Assembly (NCBI RefSeq): GCF_027257875.1
Contig: NZ_JAPVQY010000038.1
Span: forward strand, 18,417-82,416
Source of the DNA: Burkholderia sp. IMCC1007
GTDB taxonomy: Bacteria; Pseudomonadota; Gammaproteobacteria; Burkholderiales; Burkholderiaceae
Direction: 5' to 3'
Length of the DNA: 64,000 bases
Positions 57,563 to 64,000 of this stretch are shown here, in pieces (positions within the stretch are counted from its first letter, which is position 1; each line of letters opens with the position of its first letter). A model generated the notes under the pieces. The model had not been told where the DNA came from and ran no database searches. It saw nothing but the letters and a program-made list of their open reading frames with translations. The position numbers and the translations under genes are program-made.

Positions 57563-57763
57563 ATGGAATTCGAAGTCCAGGACATGACCTGCGGCGGCTG
57601 CGCCAACGCGATCACGCGCGCGGTGACGGCCGCCGACCCCGCCGCGAAGCTCGACATCGACGTCGCCGCGAAGATCGTCAAGGTCGACTCGGCGCATGGC
57701 GCCGAGCGCGTGCAGTCGATCATCGAGGCCGCCGGCTTCCATCCCGCGCTGCGCGCCGCGTAA
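57563..57763 (+). CDS. HMA-domain copper chaperone (CopZ-like)
   Basis: 66 residues, MEFEVQDMTCGGCANAITRA then VDSAHGAERVQSIIEAAGFHP. The MTCGGC motif binds Cu(I) with its two cysteines; the fold is beta-alpha-beta-beta-alpha-beta. Expected to carry copper to a P-type ATPase, but no copA gene adjoins it. Preceded by a CueR-type promoter and GGGAGAACACG. Confidence 0.93.
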   Translation: MEFEVQDMTCGGCANAITRAVTAADPAAKLDIDVAAKIVKVDSAHGAERVQSIIEAAGFHPALRAA

Positions 57764-57823
57764 CGCGCGCCGACGGCTGCGGGCGCACCGCCGGACGGCG
57801 CCGCGCCCGCGCCCGGCATCGCG

Positions 57824-59314
57824 TCAGCGCAGCCGGATCAGCGTCGACTTCAGTTCCGTGTACTTCTCGAGCGCATGCAGCGACTTGTCGCGGCCATTGC
57901 CCGACTGCTTGTAGCCGCCGAACGGGAAGTTCATGTCGCCGCCCTCGTCGTAGCAGTTCACCCATACCGTGCCCGCCCGCAGCCGGCGCGACACGTCGTG
58001 CGCGGTGGTCAGGTTCGACGTCCACACGGCCGCCGCGAGCCCGTACTCGGTATCGTTCGCAATCCGTACCGCTTCATCGACGTCGTCGAACACGATCACC
58101 GACAGCACCGGCCCGAAAATCTCCTCGCGCGCGATCTTCGCATCGGCCTTCACCTCGAACACCGTCGGCTCGACGTAGAAGCCGCCCGTCTCCTGCTTCA
58201 CCCGCGCACCACCCGTGACGAGCCGGCCTTCGCTACGCCCCGCATCGATATAGCCGAGCACGCGCTCGAGCTGGATCCCGTCGACGATCGCGCCCATCGA
58301 CACCGACGGATCGAGCGGATTGCCGGGCACGTACGCACGCGCGGCCGCGACCAGCTTCTCGATGAACGCATCCTTGATGTCGCGATGCACGAGCAGCCGC
58401 GAGCCGGCCGTGCACATCTCGCCCATGTTGTAGAAGATCGCGCCGGCCGCCGTTTGCGCCGCGCGGTCGAGATCCGGGCAATCGGGCAGCACGATGTTCG
58501 GCGACTTGCCGCCGAGTTCGAGCCACGCGCGCTTCAGGTTCGACTGCGCCGCGTACTGCATGATCAGCTTGCCGACCGCCGTGGAGCCGGTGAACGCGAT
58601 GCAGTCGACGTCCCGGTGTAGCGCGAGCAGCTTGCCCGGTTCGCCCGCGCCGGGCACGACGTTGAACACGCCGGCCGGGATGCCGGCCTCGTACGCGAGC
58701 TGCGCGACGCGGATCGCGGTCAGCGGCGATTTCTCCGACGGCTTCAGCACGACGCTGTTGCCGGCCGCGAGCGCCGGGCCGAATTTCCACGCGGCCATCA
58801 GGATCGGGAAGTTCCACGGCACGACGGCGGCCACCACGCCGACCGGCTCGCGCGTGACGAGACCGACGAGATGATGATCGGCCGGCGCGACCTCGCCGCC
58901 GACCTTGTCGATCGCCTCGGCGAACCATTCGACGCAGTACGCGGCGCCCGGCACGTCGACCGTCGTGGTGTCGCCGATCGGCTTGCCCGCGTCGAGCGTT
59001 TCGAGCAGCGACAGCTCGTCGAGGTGTTCGCGCATCAGCGCGGCCCAGCGCAGCAGCACGGCCTTGCGTGCGCGCGGGTTGAGCCCGGCCCATACGCCCG
59101 CATCGAATGCGCGGCGCGCGGCGGCGACCGCTGCGTTCACCTCGGCTTCGCCGCAATCGGCCACCTTCGCGAGCACGCGACCGTCGATCGGGCTCACGCA
59201 GTCGAACGTCTTGCCGCCATGCGCGTCGCGCGACGCGCCGTCGATGAATGCGCGCCCTTCGATCTCGAGCGACGCCGCCTTGTTTTGCCAGTCAGCCAAA
59301 GTCAACTTGTTCAT
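57824..59314 (-). CDS. puuC: Gamma-glutamyl-gamma-aminobutyraldehyde dehydrogenase
   Basis: 496 residues, NAD(P)-dependent aldehyde dehydrogenase of the PuuC type. Oxidises gamma-glutamyl-gamma-aminobutyraldehyde in putrescine breakdown. Landmarks: VVPWNFPILMAAWKFGPALAAGN, FTGSTAVGKLIM, WLELGGKSPNIV (catalytic glutamate), NMGEMCTAGSRLLVHRD (nucleophile cysteine) and EIFGPVLSV. It reads leftward, away from puuR (86 bp upstream) and is probably cotranscribed with it. Confidence 0.93.
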   Translation of the reverse strand: MNKLTLADWQNKAASLEIEGRAFIDGASRDAHGGKTFDCVSPIDGRVLAKVADCGEAEVNAAVAAARRAFDAGVWAGLNPRARKAVLLRWAALMREHLDELSLLETLDAGKPIGDTTTVDVPGAAYCVEWFAEAIDKVGGEVAPADHHLVGLVTREPVGVVAAVVPWNFPILMAAWKFGPALAAGNSVVLKPSEKSPLTAIRVAQLAYEAGIPAGVFNVVPGAGEPGKLLALHRDVDCIAFTGSTAVGKLIMQYAAQSNLKRAWLELGGKSPNIVLPDCPDLDRAAQTAAGAIFYNMGEMCTAGSRLLVHRDIKDAFIEKLVAAARAYVPGNPLDPSVSMGAIVDGIQLERVLGYIDAGRSEGRLVTGGARVKQETGGFYVEPTVFEVKADAKIAREEIFGPVLSVIVFDDVDEAVRIANDTEYGLAAAVWTSNLTTAHDVSRRLRAGTVWVNCYDEGGDMNFPFGGYKQSGNGRDKSLHALEKYTELKSTLIRLR

Positions 59315-59400
59315 TCAGGATGCCTCAATGGTTGTGGCATTCGCGCTGCGGCATGCCGCGCAACGGCAAACCTGCCGGCGGCGAATGCGGGGATGCGCGG

Positions 59401-59952
59401 TCAGAAGGTCGCCGGCGAATTGGCCGACACGACCTCGCAGAGCCGTTCCGCGCTGGGATTGCGAAAACGGTGTGGCAAACGGCTTTCGAAGTAGTAGCCG
59501 TCTCCGGGGTCGAGCAGCCAGGTCGCGCCGTCGACGGTCAGCTCGAGCCGGCCCGATACGACGATGCCGCCCTCGTGTCCCGCATGCACGAGCATCTCGG
59601 GGCCGGTATCGGCAAGCGGCTGATAGACCTCGCGCATGATGCACATGTTGCGATCCTTCACGCCCGCGCCGACGAGATGGAATGCGAGCGCATCGTTGCC
59701 GAGGTTCGGCATCTCGTCGCGGCGCGACACGATCGAGCGCGATTCAACCAGCTCGAACGTAAAGAATTCCGCAAGACTCATCGGGATGCATTCGAGCAGC
59801 TTCTTCAGCGAGCCGACCGACGGGCTCACGCGGCCCTGTTCGATCAGCGAGATCGTGCCGTTGGTCACGCCGGCCCGCTTCGCGAGTTCGCGCTGCGACA
59901 GGCCATGCTTGTTGCGCACGAAACGCAGGCGCTCGGCGACTTCGGTGGACAT
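59401..59952 (-). CDS. puuR: PuuR-like HTH/cupin regulator
   Basis: 183 residues from ATG (a GTG six codons upstream is possible). N-terminal Xre-type HTH: RLRFVRNKHGLSQRELAKRA, GVTNGTISLIEQGRVSPSVGSL; C-terminal cupin with AGHEGGIVVSGRLELTVDGA and LDPGDGYYFESRLPHRFRNPS. This layout is that of E. coli PuuR, which represses putrescine genes and is released by putrescine. Divergent from the puuDA genes across a 0.9-kb control region with PuuR-like sites. Confidence 0.9.
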   Translation of the reverse strand: MSTEVAERLRFVRNKHGLSQRELAKRAGVTNGTISLIEQGRVSPSVGSLKKLLECIPMSLAEFFTFELVESRSIVSRRDEMPNLGNDALAFHLVGAGVKDRNMCIMREVYQPLADTGPEMLVHAGHEGGIVVSGRLELTVDGATWLLDPGDGYYFESRLPHRFRNPSAERLCEVVSANSPATF

Positions 59953-60065
59953 CGATTCGGTTTCGGACACGATAGTAGTGCGGTGAAAAAGTGAAACGAC
60001 GCATTAGGTAGCCGTTGAATATTCTAATCACTTTATCCCGCGCATCAGAGGGGAAAACCCTGCAA

Positions 60066-60087
60066 GGTGTTCGAAATAATGAACACC
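60066..60087. promoter_or_regulatory. PuuR-like operator
   Basis: Perfect inverted repeat GGTGTTC-N8-GAACACC. Its right half ATAATGAACA matches the core of the E. coli PuuR site (AAAATATAATGAACA as remembered) at 11 of 15 positions. It lies ~115 bp upstream of puuR and ~100 bp before the rightward promoter, so it can serve both. Confidence 0.6.
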
Positions 60088-60163
60088 CCGCGCATCATTC
60101 CGTTTACGAATATTTTGTTCGAAGTGCTCGGGAAAGCCCTGACATACGAGTCTCAAAAAACAT

Positions 60164-60191
60164 TTGACGCCGTTTTTGGCTCGTATATGCT
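60164..60191 (+). promoter_or_regulatory. Sigma-70-type promoter for the puuDA transcript
   Basis: TTGACG-16 bp-TATGCT is the best promoter match in the region, pointing to puuD. It would leave a ~680-nt leader before puuD. It sits between two PuuR-like sites. Confidence 0.55.
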
Positions 60192-60253
60192 GGCTCTCAG
60201 GTCAGCGTCATTGGCCATTCATCGGCAGCAGAAAACGTTATCGCAACACCAGA

Positions 60254-60267
60254 TTGATGCCGATCAA
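60254..60267. promoter_or_regulatory. Perfect FNR/Anr box
   Basis: TTGAT-GCCG-ATCAA is an exact TTGAT-N4-ATCAA site. A -10-like TTATTT (60296-60301) lies ~40 bp beyond its centre, close to the class II activator spacing. It suggests oxygen control of a rightward transcript upstream of puuD. Confidence 0.55.
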
Positions 60268-60269
60268 TG

Positions 60270-60872
60270 TAAATGACGCAGGTCCGGCACCTCGATTATT
60301 TTAAACGCCCAGCGCGCCAAAACGATCAGGTGTTCAATACTTTCAACAAACCAGTCGAGTGTAATCGTGAGAGTCCGTGGCCCTCTGGTGAGGTGGGATC
60401 GAGGCGATGTGCGAAGTTTGCGCAGCGCTGCTCCCGCTTCCGATGGCAGTTGCGGCTGGCATAGTCCTCGCCTGCTGCACCTGTCGATCTACACCATTCT
60501 GTCCCGTCGTTCCGTTCGGCGTCACAACGCTGTTTCCGCACGCGCATTCGTGGCCGTCGATACCGACGAAGTCGCGTCGCTGCTGCCATAGCGCCTCTCC
60601 CCTTTTCTCGTCGTTCGTTTCTGTTGCCGGTTCGTCGACGCGCATCGTCTGCGCGGTGACGGAACGCGTTCGCGCATTCGTTGCTGCAGCGCGCGCAATG
60701 AGACGAACGACGGCCTGACCGTCGCGCGCAGCGCGGATCGCCACACCGTCCCGTTGCGCCCATTCATCAGCGGCCTTGCGCTTTTCGCCAGGCTGCGGGG
60801 TCGTGTCGCGCCTGCGTTTTGCCGTCATCCGCACGATGCACGCGACAGCCCTACGGACAACTGATTGACGTC
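60270..60872. other. Long leader region before puuD, no convincing gene
   Basis: 603 bp less GC-rich than the flanking genes. It carries short reading frames on both strands (rightward 60273-60464 and 60407-60718; leftward 60343-60834, 163 codons), but none has normal codon bias, a good ribosome site or a recognisable domain. It might be the decayed remains of a gene or acquired DNA. A second PuuR-like site lies at 60331-60345. Confidence 0.4.
60329..60346. promoter_or_regulatory. Second PuuR-like site
   Basis: GGTGTTCAATACTTTCAACA (60329 on) matches the reverse of the remembered PuuR consensus at 10 of 15 positions and repeats the GGTGTTC of the first operator. Weaker than the site at 60066. 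Confidence 0.35.
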
Positions 60873-61658
60873 ATGGAAAGGAAACCCCTCGTCGGCATCA
60901 CCGCCGACTTCACGCAGATCGGCGCACACGCGTCGCATACGGTCGGCGACAAGTACGTCGCCGCGATCGTCGACGGCGCGCATGCGCTCGCCATGGTGTT
61001 GCCCGCGCTCGGCGATCGCCAGTCGGTCGACGACATGCTCGATACGGTCGACGGGCTGCTGTTTACCGGCAGCTATTCGAACGTCGAGCCGCACCTGTAC
61101 GGCGGCGAGCCGAGCGCGCCCGGCACGAAGCACGACCCTGCGCGCGATGCGACCACGCTGCCGCTGCTGCGCGCGGCGATCGCCGCAGGCGTGCCCGTGC
61201 TTGCCGTATGCCGCGGCTTCCAGGAGCTGAACGTCGTCTGCGGCGGCACGCTGCATCAGCGCGTGCACGACGTGCCGGGCCTCGCCGATCACCGCGAGGA
61301 CGACGACGCACCGATGGACACGCAATACGGCCCCGCGCACACGGTGCGGCTGACGCCGGGCGGCATGCTGCACACGCTCGCCGGCGGCCGCGACGACGTG
61401 CACGTGAACTCGCTGCACAAGCAGGGCATCGCGCAACTCGGCTCCGGCCTCGCCGTCGAGGCCGTCGCGCCGGACGGCCTGATCGAGGCCGTCAGCGTCG
61501 TCGATGCCCCGGCGTTCGCCCTCGCCGTGCAATGGCATCCGGAATGGCGGCATGCACAGGACCCGCTGTCGAGCGCGATCTTCCGCGCGTTCGGCGACGC
61601 GTGCCGCGCCCGCCGCAATGCCCGCACGCGCGCCACGGCCGCCGCCGCGCTCGCCTGA
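60873..61658 (+). CDS. puuD: Gamma-glutamyl-GABA hydrolase
   Basis: 261 residues, class I glutamine-amidotransferase-like peptidase. Releases GABA from gamma-glutamyl-GABA, the last step of the glutamylated putrescine route. Nucleophile cysteine in GVPVLAVCRGFQELNVVCGG, catalytic histidine and glutamate in ALAVQWHPEWRHAQDP; GLLFTGSYSNVEPHLYG is a PuuD signature. Start ATG at MERKPLVGITADF; no clear ribosome site. puuA follows 29 bp later. Confidence 0.93.
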   Translation: MERKPLVGITADFTQIGAHASHTVGDKYVAAIVDGAHALAMVLPALGDRQSVDDMLDTVDGLLFTGSYSNVEPHLYGGEPSAPGTKHDPARDATTLPLLRAAIAAGVPVLAVCRGFQELNVVCGGTLHQRVHDVPGLADHREDDDAPMDTQYGPAHTVRLTPGGMLHTLAGGRDDVHVNSLHKQGIAQLGSGLAVEAVAPDGLIEAVSVVDAPAFALAVQWHPEWRHAQDPLSSAIFRAFGDACRARRNARTRATAAAALA

Positions 61659-61687
61659 GCGCACCGACCCACATAACGAGAACAGAC

Positions 61688-63025
61688 ATGCAAGACATCG
61701 AAGACTTTCTGAAGCAGCACCGGATCACCGAGATCGAAGCGATCATTCCCGACATGGCCGGCATCGCGCGCGGCAAGATCACGCCGCGCAACAAGTTCAC
61801 GTCCGGCGAATCGATGCGCCTGCCGCAGGCGGTGATGGTGCAGACCGTCACCGGCGACTATCCGGAAGACGGTTCGCTCACCGGCGTGACCGATCCCGAC
61901 ATGGTCTGCGTGCCCGACACGTCGACGATCCGCCTGATCCCGTGGGCCGTCGATCCGACCGCGCAGGTGATTCACGACTGCGTGCACTTCGACGGCTCGC
62001 CGGTCGAGATCTCGCCGCGCTACGTGCTGCGCCGCGTGCTCGACCTGTACAAGGCGAAGGGCTGGAAACCGGTCGTCGCACCGGAGCTCGAGTTCTACCT
62101 GGTCGACATGAACAAGGACCCCGATCTGCCGCTGCGTCCGCCGGTCGGCCGCACGGGCCGCCCGGAGACGGGCCGCCAGTCGTATTCGATCGAGGCCGTC
62201 AACGAATTCGATCCGCTGTTCGAGGACATCTACGAGTACTGCGAAGCGCAGAACCTCGACATCGACACGCTGATCCACGAAGTCGGCGCCGCGCAGATGG
62301 AGATCAACTTCATGCACGGCGACGCGCTGTCGCTGGCCGACCAGGTGTTCCTGTTCAAGCGCACGGTGCGCGAGGCCGCGCTGCGTCACAACATGTACGC
62401 GACGTTCATGGCCAAGCCGATGGAAAACGAGCCGGGCTCCGCGATGCACGTGCACCAGAGCATCGTCGACGAGGAAACGGGCCGCAACCTGTTCACGTCG
62501 CCGGAAACCGGCGGCGCGACGTCGGTGTTCTACAACTACCTCGCCGGCCTGCAGAAATACACGCCCGCGCTGATGCCGATCTTCGCGCCGTACATCAACT
62601 CGTATCGCCGGCTGTCGCGCTTCATGGCCGCGCCGATCAACGTGCAGTGGGGCTACGACAACCGCACGGTCGGCTTCCGCATCCCGCACTCGGGCCCGGC
62701 CGCGCGCCGCATCGAGAACCGGATCCCGGGCGTCGACTGCAACCCGTACCTCGCGCTGGCGGCCACGCTCGCGGCCGGCTATCTCGGGATGACGCAGCGC
62801 CTGGAGCCGACCGAGCCGCTGGTGAGCGACGGCTACAGCCTGCCGTACCAGTTGCCGCGCAACCTCGAGGAAGGCCTCACGCTGATGGCCGCGTGCGAGC
62901 CGCTGGGCGAGATTCTCGGTCACAAGTTCCTGAAGGCGTATTTCGCGCTGAAGGAAACCGAATACGAAGCGTTCTTCCGCGTGATCAGCTCGTGGGAACG
63001 CCGCCATCTGCTGCTGCACGTATAA
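61688..63025 (+). CDS. puuA: Gamma-glutamylputrescine synthetase (glutamine synthetase family)
   Basis: 445 residues. Joins glutamate to putrescine with ATP, the first step of the pathway. Glutamine-synthetase fold: DFLKQHRITEIEAIIPDMAG, APELEFYLVDMNKDPDLPLRP, HEVGAAQMEINFMHGDALSLADQ, MHVHQSIVDEETGRNLF, and FMAAPINVQWGYDNRTVGFRIP with NRIPGVDCNPYLALAATLA. The adenylylation loop of GlnA is missing, as usual in PuuA. 37 bp before the aminotransferase gene. Confidence 0.92.
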   Translation: MQDIEDFLKQHRITEIEAIIPDMAGIARGKITPRNKFTSGESMRLPQAVMVQTVTGDYPEDGSLTGVTDPDMVCVPDTSTIRLIPWAVDPTAQVIHDCVHFDGSPVEISPRYVLRRVLDLYKAKGWKPVVAPELEFYLVDMNKDPDLPLRPPVGRTGRPETGRQSYSIEAVNEFDPLFEDIYEYCEAQNLDIDTLIHEVGAAQMEINFMHGDALSLADQVFLFKRTVREAALRHNMYATFMAKPMENEPGSAMHVHQSIVDEETGRNLFTSPETGGATSVFYNYLAGLQKYTPALMPIFAPYINSYRRLSRFMAAPINVQWGYDNRTVGFRIPHSGPAARRIENRIPGVDCNPYLALAATLAAGYLGMTQRLEPTEPLVSDGYSLPYQLPRNLEEGLTLMAACEPLGEILGHKFLKAYFALKETEYEAFFRVISSWERRHLLLHV

Positions 63026-63062
63026 GCGCGCGCACAACGCACTACCGAAATACGGAGGAAAC

Positions 63063-64000
63063 ATGACCTACCGCAACGAATCTGCCTGGATCCAGCCGGC
63101 CTCGCCGACCGCCGCGGCCGCCGCGCCGCGCGCAACGCAGGCACGCTCGAGCGCCGAATACCGCGCGCTCGACGCCGCGCACCACATCCACCCGTTTTCC
63201 GACATGGGCGCGCTGAATCGCGCGGGCAGCCGCGTGATCGTGAAGGCCGACGGCGTCTACCTGTGGGACTCGGACGGCAACAAGGTGATCGACGGGATGG
63301 CCGGGCTCTGGTGCGTGAACGTCGGCTACGGCCGCAAGGAGCTCGCGGACGCCGCGTATCGCCAGTTGCAGGAACTGCCGTTCTACAACACGTTCTTCAA
63401 GACCACGCACCCGCCGGTGATCGAGCTGTCGGCGATGCTCGCCGAGGTGACACCCGCGGGTTTCAACCACTTCTTCTATTGCAACAGCGGCTCGGAAGGC
63501 AACGACACCGTGCTGCGGCTCGTGCATCAGTACTGGCGCGTGCAGGGCAAGCCGCAGAAGAAATACGTGATCTCGCGCAAGAACGGCTATCACGGCTCGA
63601 CGATCGCCGGCGGCACGCTCGGCGGGATGGGCTACATGCACGAGCAGATGCCGTCGAAGGTCGAGCACATCGTGCACATCGACCAGCCGTATTTCTTCGG
63701 CGAAGCGCAGCCGGGCGAGACGCCCGACGCATTCGGCCTCGCACGCGCGCAGCAGCTCGAAGCGAAGATCCTCGAACTCGGCGCGGAGAACGTCGCGGCG
63801 TTCATCGGCGAGCCGTTCCAGGGCGCGGGCGGCGTGATCTTCCCGCCGTCGACGTACTGGCCGGAAATCGAGCGGATCTGCCGCAAGTACGACATCCTGC
63901 TCGTCGCCGACGAAGTGATCGGCGGGTTCGGCCGCACCGGCGAATGGTTCGCACACCAGCATTTCGGCTTCGAGCCGGACCTGATCACGATGGCCAAGGG
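63063..64000 (+). CDS. spuC: Putrescine aminotransferase, N-terminal part
   Basis: First 312 codons; the gene runs off the right end. Class III aminotransferase of the SpuC/PuuE type acting on putrescine or gamma-glutamyl-putrescine aldehyde partners. Visible are HPFSDMGALNRAGSRVIVKA, GMAGLWCVNVGYGRKELADA, FFYCNSGSEGNDTVLRLV, KNGYHGSTIAGGTLGGM, GEPFQGAGGVIFPP, LVADEVIGGFGRTGEWF and, at the edge, the PLP lysine in LITMAKG. ATG follows ACGGAGGAAAC, a strong site. Third gene of the puuDA operon. Confidence 0.92.
   Translation, partial: MTYRNESAWIQPASPTAAAAAPRATQARSSAEYRALDAAHHIHPFSDMGALNRAGSRVIVKADGVYLWDSDGNKVIDGMAGLWCVNVGYGRKELADAAYRQLQELPFYNTFFKTTHPPVIELSAMLAEVTPAGFNHFFYCNSGSEGNDTVLRLVHQYWRVQGKPQKKYVISRKNGYHGSTIAGGTLGGMGYMHEQMPSKVEHIVHIDQPYFFGEAQPGETPDAFGLARAQQLEAKILELGAENVAAFIGEPFQGAGGVIFPPSTYWPEIERICRKYDILLVADEVIGGFGRTGEWFAHQHFGFEPDLITMAK

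Noticed and set aside
1..64000. tRNA, rRNA, prophage or insertion-sequence genes
   Set aside because: I looked for cloverleaf ends, transposase motifs and phage modules and recognised none; short or unusual tRNAs could be missed without a program.

Overview
The window is GC-rich, densely coded DNA typical of the main chromosome of a Burkholderia species, most likely of the cepacia complex or a close relative. The main pointers are a bioA-bioF-bioD-bioB biotin operon, a close relative of the KirBac1.1 potassium channel of B. pseudomallei, a porin with a Burkholderia-type N-terminus, the folB-ttcA-glmU-glmS housekeeping block, and codon third positions strongly biased to G/C. The assignment rests on remembered family sequences, not on a search. 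I see no rRNA, tRNA, prophage, complete insertion sequence or CRISPR array.

Layout. 0-3.5 kb: end of the biotin operon, closed by a strong terminator. 3.6-8.1 kb: cutC, an EAL phosphodiesterase with a C-terminal sensor domain, and a Na+/H+ antiporter. 8.2-11.7 kb: a fused indolepyruvate ferredoxin oxidoreductase. 12.06-13.57 kb: no credible gene, but an array of about 12 good and several decayed copies of a 54-bp element that ends in a DnaA-box-like TCCACA; this is the most unusual DNA in the window. 13.6-23.7 kb: a sugar acetyltransferase, two GST-like proteins, the Kir channel, a sulfate-binding protein, a DHDPS-family aldolase, a PIN-toxin/antitoxin pair, an MFS exporter, and two LysR regulators divergent from their probable targets.

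23.7-28.8 kb: a PaoABC-type periplasmic aldehyde oxidoreductase, a small lipoprotein, and the scar of a deleted phospholipase C gene. 28.8-41.4 kb: metabolic genes (serine hydrolase, glyoxalase-fold protein, GhrA, HMG-CoA lyase, YbaK, DUF1289), an EamA exporter beside an Lrp regulator, a fluoroacetate-dehalogenase-like hydrolase, a nitronate monooxygenase, a LysR, a porin, a Gly-rich exported protein and an SBF-like transporter. 41.4-47 kb: a 22-unit heptanucleotide array ahead of an EAL-CBS-GGDDF protein, then a LacI / sugar isomerase / PfkB kinase operon.

47-55.9 kb: a MidA-like methyltransferase divergent from a degenerate SDR, folB, ttcA, glmU, glmS, a RelE/Xre toxin-antitoxin pair with an operator on its -10 element, and two small proteins. 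56-57.8 kb: metal handling, with an FTR1 permease and cupredoxin pair behind a possible Fur box and an HMA metallochaperone behind a CueR-type promoter. 57.8-64 kb: a putrescine utilisation locus (puuC and puuR leftward; puuD, puuA and a spuC/puuE aminotransferase rightward), whose 0.9-kb control region holds PuuR-like sites, a sigma-70 promoter and a perfect FNR/Anr box.
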